NCBI GenBank assembly: GCA_028622995.1
Contig: JAJQJQ010000004.1
Span: 6,572,001 to 6,636,000, forward strand
DNA from: Panagrolaimus kolymaensis
Lineage: Eukaryota; Nematoda; Chromadorea; Rhabditida; Panagrolaimidae
Length of the DNA: 64,000 bases
Direction of reading: 5' to 3'
How positions within the stretch are numbered: the first letter of the stretch is position 1; the number at the start of each line of letters is the position of its first letter. Of the stretch, positions 47,611-59,752 are shown piece by piece. The notes under the pieces were generated by a model that saw only the letters and a list, made by a program, of their open reading frames with translations, made no database searches and was not told the origin of the DNA. The position numbers and the translations under genes are program-made.

Positions 47611-47874
47611 TAGCCTAAGTTTTGATGGAAAATAAAGCTTTAAAAATTATCGTAATGGAAAGTAATCAAAAAATAAAAGGAAGGACGTGAAACAGCTCAT
47701 TTATTAATAGAAGATCCAATAATCCAGGTGGAAAAAGTGGTATGGTAAGATTACCTTTCAAAAAAGGACAGCAATAAAGAGGCAAAGTAATTCCAAGGCG
47801 TAAAAATAGCATCAAAACAAAGACAAATTTATTGAAACAAAGTCACAAAAAAATAACAAACAAGAAAGTGAAAA
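47611..47874 (-). repeat. Downstream module shared by the F-box-like genes
   Basis: This flank (AGCCTAAGTTTTGATGGAAA, AAGATCCAATAA, AAAAGTGGTATGGTAA) recurs at 53211-53479 and, from AAGATCCAATAA onward, at 43780-43975. It shows that the duplicated unit extends beyond the coding exons. Confidence 0.8.
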
Positions 47875-48675
47875 TTACAAAGATTCAGGAAGTTTGGTAA
47901 AATTTGTGATAAAACCATCAGATTCAAATTTGTTGATAACTTTTTGAGAAACAAGCTCAGCACCTTCTGGAGCGAGATCATCGATATTGAAAGATAAAGA
48001 ACAGAATGGATGGATTAAAACGAGCCTGAAAAATTACAATTAAAAATAAAGCAAATATGTAAAAGTAACTTACTGAAAAGCATCAATTTGAGATAAAGAT
48101 TTTATAAAATCCATAAATTCTTTGATTGAACAAACAGATTCGATACCACCACCAAATCCAAAGCATTTCAAATTAGGAAGTATAATCATCTTTAAATCAT
48201 CATGTTTGATACTTCGAACATTGAGACCAAGTACTTCATTTGAATTAAAGGTAAACGGTAAACTTTGAAGAAAGCGAGCATCAATTTTAATATTTTCATT
48301 TTTCATAGCTGTGATATAAACCATACTATGAACATCTATTTTCTTTTTTATTGACGAGAGATCAGCTTCATTGACTCTAGGACAAAATTCATTTTCTTTG
48401 CAGAAGCAGGAAAGAGTATACTTGCATTTTGAGAGATCATTTTCGATTTTGACTTCAGCATCTTTAACAATATGACAGCGTTTTGAAAGATTCTTGGTTG
48501 TTGCATTAATTCGAGCAAAAGTCTTCAAAGTTGTTGGATCCAAAATTTCAACAAAACGTTTTTGACAAACATATGGAAAATCAGGAAAGTTGAAAGTTTC
48601 TTCTTCTTGATAGAAATTTAATTCCATAAAAGCAGCAAAGAAAGAAGCATCATACATATTTGAAAGAGAATCCAT
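47875..48675 (-). CDS. F-box-like protein, cluster copy 2
   Basis: Two exons (48675-48074, 48025-47875) encode 250 residues. The F-box-like segment is FPYVCQKRFVEILDPTTLKT followed by FARINATTKNLSKRC. The Cys block is CKYTLSCFCKENEFCPRV. The C-terminal exon reads HPFCSLSFNIDDLAPEGAEL. Start MDSLSNM is the first ATG in frame. Its N-terminus differs from copies 1 and 3, which share a basic leader. Splice positions are identical in all three copies. Confidence 0.75.
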
Positions 48676-49070
48676 ATTTTTGAAGCAAGAAAGAAAGCGT
48701 CTAAATTTGAGAAGCAAAACAAAAGTTGAGAATGAATGAAGAAAGTTGGAGAAAAGTAAAATCCACAGAAAGAAAAATAAAAGTGTGACTTCGACTTTGG
48801 AAAACCTCTCAGAGCTTCAAAAAATGGGCGCCATTTTCTTCTAAGGTAAAAAATGGCAACGCTTTTCCTTTTTCTTTATTCAATCAAAATTTTGATTATT
48901 AAAAGCTTTCGTTTACCTGAATTACAATTAACTAAATAACTATTTAACAATCAACAATCACCCCAAAAAGTAAATCAAACATTTATTAAAAAACAAAACA
49001 CAACATAAAATTATTAATTAAATAAATAAATAAATACGTAACAAAAAGCAGCAAACAATCAAAACAATTA

Positions 49071-52000
49071 TTATATTCTAAACTTTTCTGGTTCTCCACC
49101 TTTGATTCTTTTAACTTTCAATTCATCAGCTTTCTTATATGCTTCTTCACAAGTATCAGGACGACAGCAACAAATAATTGAAGATTTATTGTAATTATCA
49201 AATAGATTATCACGAACCAAGCAACGATATGGCACAGCTGTTTCACTTGGTTTCAATATTTCTTTACATATTTGATAAACATGCCAATCAAACTTTTCCA
49301 ATCGATGATCTGGTTTTCCATGAGATAATTCAGGCTCATTAACACACCCTAAAAAGATAAATAACGATATTAAATGATTTTTAGAAAAAAAAAGAAACTA
49401 ACCAATTTCAGATGATTCATCTTTCAAGAATCCAATCACGCAAGTTTGATTCAAGTTTTTTTCAGGATATGTAACGCATTCTTGGATTGGACTCAGAGCA
49501 GTATTCTTCAATCGACATGTTTCAGATTCATTAGAAGCTTCGAATTTAGGTGAATTTCCAATAATATGTCTATTTTTAACATTGTTTCCGGTATTACAAG
49601 CATCTTTACGAGCAGCATCACAAGCACAAACACGATCACCTCGATCATTCACTGAACAGTAAAAATCGCCATTAGCTTCATCATTATCCCATTTGGTAAA
49701 GTTCACTAATACAGTTTCCATTCCATCAGAAGATATTTGAGTGAAACCAAATGGATTGCTGTCATTCAGATAAAGATATTCAAAGCAATATGAGTCCCAT
49801 GATGATACAACTTCATTTGTTCCAGAGTCATTGCATTTGTACTAAAAGTTGCAAAAATATTATAGTAAAAGTCATCAAAAAAGGAAAAACTCACATGTGG
49901 ATTGTTATACGCTTGTTTAGCAATTTCCCCCATTTCTTCACCACGGCTTGATTTAAAGTCATCGCACCTATCAGAATCATTTTGATGTGTAACACATTTG
50001 AACATTGCAACAGTGAGAGAGTACCAAGGAGGAAGCTCTTTGTAAAATTCAGGAAGACCAGCGCAGTCGGTTACTCTAGGATCAGAAGGGTTCAATTGTC
50101 CTCTAATAAACAAATAGGTATCATTATTGTTCTCGAATTTTCGAATCTTTTCCTTCATTTCTTTGGTAACAATGAAATTTTTATCTAAAAAGAAAAGTAA
50201 GGAGAGTATTAATAAATTAAAACATATACCTATTTGAATATTAGACCAAAAAAATGGATTTCCAGTATTGTTGGTGAGAAGAATTAACATCGGTTCAAAG
50301 AAATAAACACAGAAATCTTTAGCATCAATAGAATACGGGCGTAAACATGTTGAAAGTCTTTTTAAGTTACTCTAAAAATAAAGTAATTACTTTGTAAGCC
50401 ATCCGAAAGATAACAAACCTGAAGTTCATTAAAGACAAACTTTCCAAAAACGGAATGAATTGAAAGCACCTTATCCTTTGCTAATGCTTCGTTTACTTGA
50501 GTTTCTTCTTCTTGGTGTTCATATTTGAAGGTGCAGCAATAAATTAGTTCATCTCTGACGTCCTTGTAACATTGCCTTTCCAAAGTAATACAATTTTGTC
50601 CATCATGAATCTTTTCAAACATTTCAGAACATGTCTCTTCATCAGCTTTCACTATTGCTATGGAAGTTTTGAGTATAGTTTCACGACTTTCTCGTAAAAC
50701 AGAAATTTTCATATGACATTCTTCTTGAAGCTTCAAATCCATAGCGCTTACAACTTCTTCATCATCGAATGTTCCTGTCACTTTATCTTCTTTGTATACC
50801 ACTTCTTTACCTTCATTAAATCTGAGAGTTGAATCCATGGAAATTTGAGGACATGTTAAACCTCGAGCAGCAAGAATACCAACTTCGCAAGGTTTTCCAT
50901 CAGAATAACAGCAACAGAAAAAGTGCATCGAAGTTAACGAAACTTTGATACCACATTGTAAATCACCAAGAGTTCTTGTTAAAGAATTATATGATTCATT
51001 CATAGGTTTCCATGTAACACTATCACCACATTGAAGTAGAGAAGAGTTGAGTTCCGATTTAAGAGAAGTTCCATAGTCATTCTTAACTTGATATGTTTGC
51101 TTTCCATTTTTTTGTAATACTTCTGATTCGTGATGAACAAAACATCGTTGAACTCCAAGTGGCATAGGTACCTATAAAAGACAAGAGTATTAGATGAATT
51201 GAAGAACATATTATATGATGGCCTAACGCTTGAAAGCGTGATAGTGTTGATATAAGTTATCATAAAACGAGATAAAGCAACAGTTTTTTTTGGGATTAAA
51301 AAGCTACTTGCATTGTTATGAAGTAATAAGTATCAAAATAAACAGTTAACAAACAATGCTGTTAAAACGGTAATGCTTCCGACACTTTTGCTATGTATGT
51401 AGAGGCATATAATACTTGGCAAGAAAATAAACTACGTCCTTGTACTTAGAAACAGGAAGTAGCAATGGAATTAAGTAACAGTGTCTTGTCATGTGTCGAT
51501 GCTTTGCATCTTGGCCCTGTTTCATAACCACCTCACGTGAGCTCAATCTCACGTGAGGTCTTTCGTAGCGAAAGTTTTTCACCTCACGTGAGGTCATTCG
51601 CAACGAAAATATGAAAAGCGCCTTGTTTGAAATTTTTTTTTGTTGATTTTTTTGTTTCGTAAATTTTTTAATAAATAATTTTACTTTTTACTCTTGTTTA
51701 TTATTATTATTGAATTTTAGTTAGTAAATACATTCAGAAACAAATATACCACATTATTAAGGCCCAAAGCAAACTATTATTTTACGGATAATTATTTTTA
51801 ATAAACGAATATCAAAATATTAAGAGGAATAATGAGGAATTTAAAAAAATTATGTGTGCTTGAACGATTGTTAATTTCTCTGGATATATAAAGAGCTTAA
51901 AATGTAATATAAAAACTGCGTTCAAATATTATTACAATTAACGAATTACACCAAAAGCAAAAATTGAATTGGTTGAAAAAAAACTTTATTAAAAAATTTA

Positions 52001-52666
52001 CGAAACAAAAAAATCAACAAAAAAAAATTTCAAACAAGGCGTTTTTCATATTTTCGTTGCGAATGACCTCACGTGAGGTGAAAAACTTTCGCTACGAAAG
52101 ACCTCACGTGAGATTGAGCTCACGTGAGGTGGTTATGAAACAGGGCCCTTTATAAAACCCCGTAATAGCAGCAAAATTATAAAACGAAGACTTACATGTC
52201 GATCATAGCTATCCTTGCAACGAAAATCACCATCTTTGAGATCATCATCATACCATCTTTGAGGTCGGTTTCTTTCAAACGATTTGATGTAGTTTGAGAG
52301 CAATGATATCTTCCAATTAGCCTAAAAAAAGATTTGTTAGTTGCTTCTACTTACTTTCATTACAAAAACTAAACTCACTTTATTACAAATGATACAACAT
52401 CGAAATAAGATGGTTTGATTATTTTCTTTGATCACAGATTCCCATGTTTCACTTTCATTAACATATCCATCACAAAGCTTTTGAATTCGATGTTTAACAT
52501 CTTCAGTAATATTCTCATTCGTAGAAACCACGCCTTGTGAATTGTCAATAAAAAAGGCATTATGATTTCTTTCACTTCCATCATCCGAAGTTGCTAAAGA
52601 AAATAACAAGAAGCAGCAAAAATAAAGAAAAGCGATGACAATCAGCGACGACGACGACGACTTCAT
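49071..52666 (-). CDS. Large secreted Cys-rich protein, unrecognised
   Basis: Seven exons (52666-52379, 52321-52196, 51171-50419, 50371-50230, 50184-49895, 49841-49403, 49348-49071) join in phase to 771 residues. A signal peptide is clear (SLIVIAFLYFCCFLLFSLAT). No other membrane segment is seen. The body has recurring Cys clusters: LFRCCIICNK, FFCCCYSDGKPCEVG, LIYCCTFKY, FYCSVNDRGDRVCACD and IICCCRPDTCEEAYKK. Between them are segments with regularly spaced Cys and many N-glycosylation sequons (NES, NQT, NET). This suggests four to six divergent repeats of an extracellular domain, in the style of nematode ET/CX-type modules, but I cannot name it. Intron 2 is about 1 kb because of a MITE. A fragment of exon 3 is duplicated in inverse orientation at 47427. 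Confidence 0.8.
51513..52147. mobile_element. PIF/Harbinger-like MITE with CACGTG-rich inverted repeats
   Basis: The 635-bp element has terminal inverted repeats of about 160-180 bp. They start GGCCCTGTTTCATAACCACC and end with the complement. It is flanked by CTT at 51510-51512 and 52148-52150. Ends of the GG-CCTGTTT kind and a 3-bp duplication suit PIF/Harbinger, although the usual target is TWA. Each arm holds three CTCACGTGAG palindromes and the hairpin CTTTCGTAGCGAAAG. It lies in intron 2 of the Cys-rich gene. No coding capacity. Confidence 0.85.
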
Positions 52667-53210
52667 TTTTTCGTTGTAAAATAACAAACAGACACAAAAA
52701 AAAAAGTGAATGAATGATTGAAACGAAAACACTCAAATGAAAGAAAGAAGAAAGTAAACACGCAAGTAAGAAAATGAGAAATTTGCATGATTGAAAGCAT
52801 GAAACAAAAAATCATGGAAGGATTTGTTTTGCCAAAAATGCTAAAACCTTTTTATGGGGATGTTAGTTTCGTTGTTATTTTTGATGCTTTTTTACAAACA
52901 AAAAAAGAGTTAGTTTTTATATTTTTGATTTTCGTAAAAAGAACGTCTAAAACATTAAAGCAATTATAACTTTTCTTGAATACATAAACTTTTCTTTATG
53001 CGATGCGAATGAAAAAATTTATGAGAATTGAATTCTTTCATTGAACTATGGAGAACTTTTCTTTGTTTAATTCTTTTAACCTTTTTTGGGTATTTCTTAT
53101 TATAGCACATGGAAATAATAATATCCATTCTAAGGTAAATACGCAACTTTTAGCATCCAAATTTTCTCTTTACTGTTTAGTTTAGCAATACTTTGTTAAT
53201 CGAAAAAGTT
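52667..53210. other. Intergenic stretch
   Basis: Contains the presumed promoter of the Cys-rich gene. Short frames on both strands have no support. Confidence 0.45.
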
Positions 53211-53479
53211 AGCCTAAATTTTGATGGAAAATGAAGCTTGAAAATAATGCAAAGTAGTCAAAAATAAAAGGACTAGAAACAAAACAATTATTAAGTTAAA
53301 GATCCAATAACCCAGGTGGAAAAAGTGGTATGGTAAAATTTGTGTTTGACGAAAAAACTATAGCAGAAAAAAGGCCAAGTAAATCCAAGGCGATGAGTTG
53401 ACAAAAAAAGGCTTCAAAACAAAAACAAATTTATTGAAACAACATCACAAAAAAAAGTTAATAAACAAGAAAAAGAAAA
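53211..53479 (-). repeat. Downstream module of F-box copy 3
   Basis: Homologous to 47611-47874, including AGCCTAAATTTTGATGGAAA, AAGATCCAATAACCCAGGTG and AAAGTGGTATGGTAA. It marks one boundary of the duplicated gene unit. Confidence 0.8.
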
Positions 53480-54280
53480 TTACAATAATTCTGGAAATTT
53501 TCTAAAAATTGTGGAAACCGTATTAACTTCAAATTTGGTGATAACTTTTTGAGATAGAAGCTCGGCACCTTCTGAAGCTAGATCATCGATATTGAAAGAT
53601 AAAGTACTCAATTGATGGATTAAAATGAACCTGAAAAATTACAATTAAATATACAGCATATATGTAAAAGAAACCTACTGAAAAACATGAAATTGAGTTA
53701 AAGATTTAATATAGTCCATAAATTCTTTCATCGAACATTGAGATTCAATACCACCAGTAAATACAAACCCTTTCAAACCAGGAGGCATAATCATCTTCAA
53801 ATCATCAAGTTTGATAGAGCGGACACACAATGAAAGAATTTCAGCTGAATTAACATTGAATGGCAAAGATTGAAGAAAGCGAGCATTAATTTTAACATTT
53901 TCATTTTTCAAAGAGTCGATTTCAATTGAACAATAAACATCGATTTTCTTTTTCATTGACAATAGATCAGCTTCATGGATACCACGGCAAAATTCATTTT
54001 CTTTGCAAAAACAGGAAAGAGTATACTTGCATTCTGAGAATTCTTCATCCATTTTGACATCAGCATGTTTAACAATATGACAGCGTTTTGAAAGATTCTT
54101 GGTTGTTGTATTGATTTTGGAGAAAGTATCCAAAGTTGTAGGATCCAAGATTTCAGCAAAACGTTTTTGACAAACATATGGGAGAGTGTTGAAGTTGAAG
54201 GTTTCTTCTTCAGGAGCAGAAGTTGAAGGCGTGTTCTTCTTACGAGCTGATTTGACAAGTTTCTTAATTGCGTTGCCCAT
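53480..54280 (-). CDS. F-box-like protein, cluster copy 3
   Basis: Two exons (54280-53679, 53630-53480) encode 250 residues. It is closest to copy 1: both have a basic leader of the KLVKSARKKN type, LPYVCQKRFAEILDP, ECKYTLSCFCKENEFCRG and LKMIMPPGLKGF. The C-terminal exon is divergent at HQLSTLSFNIDDLASEGAEL, where the other copies have HPFCSLSF. There is no membrane segment. Function as an SCF adaptor is inferred from the F-box-like segment. Confidence 0.75.
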
Positions 54281-55139
54281 CTTGAATAACTAAAAAATAA
54301 AAATAATAAAGTAAATAAGTAAATATAATGAAAGGCACGCAAAAGCAGCAACAACAAAAACGATCGAAAATTAATAAACTTGAAATAGCAAAAAATGAAA
54401 AATCAAAAACGAAACATCAAAAAAGAAGGAGAAACTTTTTTTCAAAAGAGACTTAAAAAAAGGAACACTATGTTAACGATTAGCGCGCGCCATTTTTGAA
54501 TTATTCAAGACATATTTATCAAGATCGTTTGCTTTAACCTTATTTTTGATTTTCAAGCCATGATTAAAGAAAATGAATTTAACTATGTCTAATAATATTG
54601 TATAAAAAAGAGTTTTAATATTGTTAAAGAAAACAACAACCCTTTTTTTGGTTATTTTGTTTTGTTTTTTGCATGCAAATATAGCGAACCCTATGTTTTT
54701 TTAGTCTTTACTTCTCACAGTCATTGATTTGGATTCCTCTTAAACTATTTTTTCTAGCATCGAACTCAATGGGTTTGATTGATTACTTAAAAAAATATTT
54801 AAATATTCTAGTTTGCTTGGAATTTGTCGTTATTTAGCTTAGAAATTTATTTTGTAAGTTTATTCGAAGTTGTTAAGCCTAACTTTTTTTAACCAAGTTT
54901 TTATGTGAAAGATTTAATTTTGCTTTATTAATTAACTTTTTTTTATAAAAACATTTTTAAACGGAATAATAAATAAGTGAATTTTATAAACAAATAAAGG
55001 CATTTTTTTAAAATATTGGTATAAAAATTATTAGTATTATTAAAAAGTTATAAAAGTTTTTAGAGGTTATAAAAAAATTAATATTGAAAGATTAATTTTA
55101 CAACAAAAAAATTATTATTTATTATATGTAAGTATGTAT
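54281..55139. other. Intergenic stretch
   Basis: AT-rich DNA between two minus-strand genes. No gene, tRNA or bounded repeat was found. Confidence 0.5.
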
Positions 55140-58100
55140 TTACAATTCGATTGATTCTTCGCCATCGGTGATATTTGCATAATAGCTAGGTTTAGTCATA
55201 TTTTTCATGGATGTATGTCGGCGGAATGATGTTCGAGTTCCACGTTTTGTTCGACGAAATGAGCGCCGAGCATAAACCGCATTTTTCATTATTAAACCTT
55301 TATCCGCTTCGAGTCTAGCTTCTTCAGCGCATTTTTCGAAGAATTCTAAAAAATAAAAATTATGTTTTCGTTTTGGCAATCTAAAGCAATATATTTTTTT
55401 GCCGTTACGAAACTCGAAGGCATAAAATTATTTATTGTTTTACCTCGAAGTTTATGAACATCCGGCATAATATGTTCTTGCAATTCGGTCATTTGAGCCC
55501 CAGTTAGTCTCAAAGCATTTTCAAGATGTTCTAAAGCTTTTTCAGCTGCTTGCAATTGCCGTTCAGCTCCTAATCTCGCCATCATTTCATCTCTCAATTC
55601 GGCTTCAGTCATTTCTTTTTGTTGACTTATTTCTTTTAAAGATGTAAGCAATTCTTTCGTTTGAGAATTATAATATTGTCTTTCACTTTCTAAATCATGA
55701 GTTTTTCGCTCATTTAATCGAAGCCTAAAAATTGTTAATTTTATAAACTAAAAAAAAGTAACCGATTGAAGTGTAAAAAAAGGGGCAATTCGATTGATTT
55801 ATAAATTTTTTACACAAAAAAATTGAAAAAAATGTTTGTTAATGGTGGAGACGGGATTCGAACCCGCGCGTGCATGTGCACAGGGGAACTTAAGTCCACC
55901 GCCTTAGACCACTCGGCCACTCCACCCGATAGAAATATTAAAGGAAAAAAAAGATTTTTAGTGTTTTTTCTTCCATGTTTTTTTACCAAATTGAATCGCC
56001 AATTTTTTGCGCCAAATAATTATTAAAAATAAATAAATACTTACAAATTTTCTACTTTATCCTTCTCTGATGCCAAGCAAGTAGTTTTGGATTCAATTTC
56101 CATTAAACGATTTTTAAGTTGACAAGTTGTGGAACTTAAATTTTGATTTTCAAGTAAAAATTTTTCTCGTTCTCGAATTATTTGACTCATAGAATCTTCA
56201 ATTTTACTTTTTTCCATATTTAATGATTCCAAATTACTAACTAAATGTTGAGTTTTAGTCATCAATGAAACTTTTTCTTGTTCCAAAGTTTTTTTGCCTT
56301 CATTCGTAATTTTTAAATCACTGAAAAAAATTTGCTAAAATAAGTTTCAAAATTTTTCGAAAAGCTTACTTTTTAACTTTATTTAAATCATCTTTTAATT
56401 TTTTAGTTAATTTAACTAATTTAGTTCGCTCTTTTTCAAGCTCATCTTTGGTTTTTTCCAATGCCTATAAAATTAAATAATTAATTAATTGGAAGAAGAA
56501 GAAAAAAAAATTTTTCCCACTCGAGATTTGGTGGAACAAACAACAAAAAACTTACGGTATTTTTTTCTGCTTCCTTTTTTCTTGCTTCCGCTTCAACTTG
56601 TAATCTTTCTTCAAAACTTTTCTTTTCTTCATTTAATTGCATTCCTTTGGATTCAAGTTCACGAATAAGGCTTTCACCAACGAGGGTATTTTTGAAGGAA
56701 CTATAAAAATAAAAACAATTTTCTTATCGTGTGCTTTTTTAAGTTTTAGGGCTAAAGTTTGTGTCTAATTTTTTGCTGAATTTTGGAATCAAAAATATAA
56801 TTTATTTTTGGAATTAAATTTTGAATTAATAAAAAAATTTATTTTCTTACATTTTGGTCGCTTCTCGAAGAGCTTTCAACCATTTTTCTTGATTTTTTGC
56901 ATCCGTTGCAGCCACAATAAAAGCTGAATCAAATTGGGGATGAGTGACTAAAAGGCAATATTTTTTTCCTTTTCCCACATCTCCTCCAGGAACAATGGAG
57001 CATCCAATTAAAGGAACAATTCCCTGAAAAAAAAGTTAAAGTTATTTATTTTAGATTATTGTAAATTTTATTTTTACGATAGTTTTTTACTTACTTTTGG
57101 ATGCATATCAATTTTTTTATATTTATCATATTTTTTCTTATATTTTGGTGCATAATAAAGTAAAAAGCATTCCTTTAAAACAAAAAATCGTTTATTCCAT
57201 TTAACTCGACTTTTTTTAGCACATTTTTTTAAAAGCAACCCTTGACATTGGACTCCTTGAATGGGACCTAAATTCACGGATGGAGCACCACCAACAACCC
57301 CAGCTGGCGAGGATGCAACTATTTCTTCTGGTGTTGTATCATACGTGTGAATAGTATTTCCACCTCGATGCTTTTTAGTTCCATAAAATGGCGTAAATTG
57401 AAATGAAAGACTTCGAAGAATTCCTTTCTTTTCGCCACCACTTTTTTGATTTGAATTTTGTTGTTGTTGAAATTGTTGATGATCAACTTTCGATAAACTT
57501 CCAATTGGTGGTTGTGGTTGTTGGTGTTGTTTATTGGAAGATGGTTTAATATTATTATTACATTCTTCTGGCATTTCTGAAATAAAAAAAATAAATGTGG
57601 AGGATAAAAGCTTTTTGGAAAAATCAACGAAAAAGGCCGTTTTCGAAACTTTTAATTATGGTTGCTTACAACCTTTCCAAAATTATGATTATTTTATAAA
57701 TTTTTACTCGGAATCTTCCTACGAAAATACAATATATAACAAATATTTCTTATTTTTGGTAGTATAAAAATTCTAGGGAATTAAAAAATGTAAAAAAAAG
57801 ACGAATAAAAAAAGATAGGCTACAGTATCATAAAAAAATTTAATAGGAAAGCTAAGAATTTTCATAATTTATTTTAAAACATTCACATAAAATAAAAACC
57901 CATAACCCCATTTTTTTTTTCTTCGACACCTTTTGTTTTAGTTTTGAACAAAAAAAATCCCAGAAAAAAAAAGAAGAGAAAGAAAGATATTCAAAATTTT
58001 ATTAATTTTATTAAATTCAAAATCAACGTCGGCGGCAGCGGCGACCTTGGCATGATGGTCATCAGAAAGAGAAAAAAAAAGGTTCACTATCATCTAACTT

Positions 58101-58924
58101 TGACCGACTGACCGCAAACTTGTGATTGGTGGCGGCGATGGTCATCGAGTAGCAACAATATTTGAGAGAGAGAAATATTTTATAAAATATGTTCTAAATT
58201 ATTATCTTTCTTTCTTTTTTCTTTATAAACCTATCCTTATTTTTTTTTGACCATCGACGAGAAAAAATTTCATTGAAAAAAAAGTTAAATATTTGTGTAT
58301 TTTTTCTTTTATCTTTTTTTGACCACGAAAAAAAGGTGACGATTTTCATGGAAAAGATAAATAGAAATGTAAAAAAGATGGAATGGGATCTCATTTTAGG
58401 ATGGAAAATTAAAAATTCAATGTGACAAAAAAGAAAGAAATATACTAAAACTAACTTTTAACTGTACACGCAGATTTCGACCGCCGAGGTCGATGATGTC
58501 GAATTGAAGATGGAACTGCGGCGGCGGCGGTGGATGAAGAATTATTTGAAAATGTTGTAGCTGCTGATGGAGGACGTGAACGCATTTGGGAGCCTAAAAT
58601 TATGGGAATTATGAGTTTGAAGAGATCAAAAAAATTCTTGGGACAGTAAACTTTTTTTTGCAAATTATTGTCAGTAAATGATTACTCTCTTCAGTGATAG
58701 TAAATCGCTTTCACAAAGTACTGTCAGTAAATGATTACTCTCTTCAATGATAGTAAATCGCTTTCACAAATTACTGTCAGTAAATGATTACTATCTTCAA
58801 AAAAAAAAACGAAGAAATTTGAAACCTGTAATTTATTTTACTAACCTGGACGAGTAAGAAGCTTTGAAGTACTCGCAGTACTTTGTGGACGTTCAGTTGA
58901 TTTTTTCTTTAAAAATCTTAACAT
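55140..58924 (-). CDS. PLEKHD1: PLEKHD1-like PH and coiled-coil protein
   Basis: Nine exons (58924-58846, 58593-58456, 57576-57095, 57023-56851, 56700-56556, 56464-56370, 56320-56045, 55724-55444, 55345-55140) give 624 residues in phase. Order: a basic/Ser-rich N-terminus, a Gln/Asn-rich linker, then a PH domain at about residues 190-305 (KWNKRFFVLKECFLLYYAPK, IDMHPKGIVPLIGCSI, WLKALREATK). A long coiled coil follows (about 310-555), then the C-terminal block EFFEKCAEEARLEADKGLIM with MKNAVYARRSFRR. That last block and ERQYYNSQTKELLTSLKE parallel human PLEKHD1. The cellular role of this family is poorly known; PH domains commonly bind membranes. Relative to the vertebrate protein, the N-terminal extension of about 190 residues is long. 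Intron 7 hosts a tRNA gene and intron 1 a 53-bp tandem repeat. Confidence 0.88.
55843..55926 (-). tRNA. tRNA-Leu (anticodon UAA)
   Basis: An 84-nt class II tRNA on the minus strand. The 7-bp acceptor stem GGTGGAG/CTCCACC pairs perfectly. The D-arm GTGGCCGAGTGG is followed by anticodon loop CTTAAGT with TAA at 55892-55890. A long variable arm (GTGCA/TGCAC) and T-arm GCGGGTTCGAATCCCGT complete it. The discriminator is A, as in tRNA-Leu. The anticodon stem GTGGA/TCCCC has one T-C mismatch. It lies inside intron 7 of the PLEKHD1-like gene, on the same strand. Confidence 0.92.
58660..58800. repeat. 53-bp tandem repeat in PLEKHD1-like intron 1
   Basis: About 2.6 copies with period 53 (unit starts at 58670, 58723 and 58776; each begins GTCAGTAAATGATTACT). 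Copies differ at only a few bases. There is no coding content. Confidence 0.9.
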
Positions 58925-59752
58925 TTTTTTCCTGTTTTTTTTTTTTGTAGATTAATTAGTTTAGTTAATTTTCTTAAAAGAAATAATAAAAATAACCAAA
59001 AAATAAGAATATACCAAAATTAATTTTGAAAGAAAGAAAAACAAAAGCTTTTCATCGAAGAAAAGAAAAAACAAGAAAAAAAAATATATCCATTGCAATC
59101 GGCTGCTGTTTTAAATTTTTTTTTCGTTGTTGTGCAAATACAAAATTAGCGAAGAATTTTATTTTTGACAGATTTTTCGTTGTTGCTTTTTGATTGAGAT
59201 GAAATATCAAATAAAGTATAAAAACACTAATTTTAAATAATGCAAAACTAATATAAAAAAAGTAAAGCAAAACATAAAAAAAAATTGTTATTTGTTTGCT
59301 TTTTTTATTAAAAATAATTTTGACACCTTTTATTTCTCATTCTTCGTTGTTGTTTTGGATTTTGAAAAAAGAAGAAGGGAAAAAAATAGTAGGCTTCTGT
59401 CAAATCAAACCTCTAGCTAGCTGCTTCCCATTTTTTTTGTTGTTAATGGACTTCAATAAAGCAAGGAAGAATAAACGAAAAAGAAAAAAATTTGTAAAGT
59501 CAAAAATGAAAAAAACATTTGATCAAGGATGCAACTAACTAACATAAACATTTTCAATAAACTACCATCTGATACATAACAAATATAGCTAAAATATTGG
59601 AAGTGAAACATATTTAGTACCCATTTATTTCTGCTTCCTATTGAGTATTTTATTGTAATTACGATTACATGTGTGAAAAAAAAATGCATTGAAACAAAAT
59701 ATTTATTATAATAATATTAACATCAAATACATATAAACCATTTTAACCATCT
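58925..59752. other. Intergenic stretch
   Basis: AT-rich, containing the presumed promoter of the PLEKHD1-like gene. No supported gene. Confidence 0.5.

Noticed and set aside
58660..58800. CRISPR-like repeat array
   Set aside because: The 53-bp units are directly adjacent without unique spacers, and the sequence is a eukaryotic intron. It is a plain tandem repeat.
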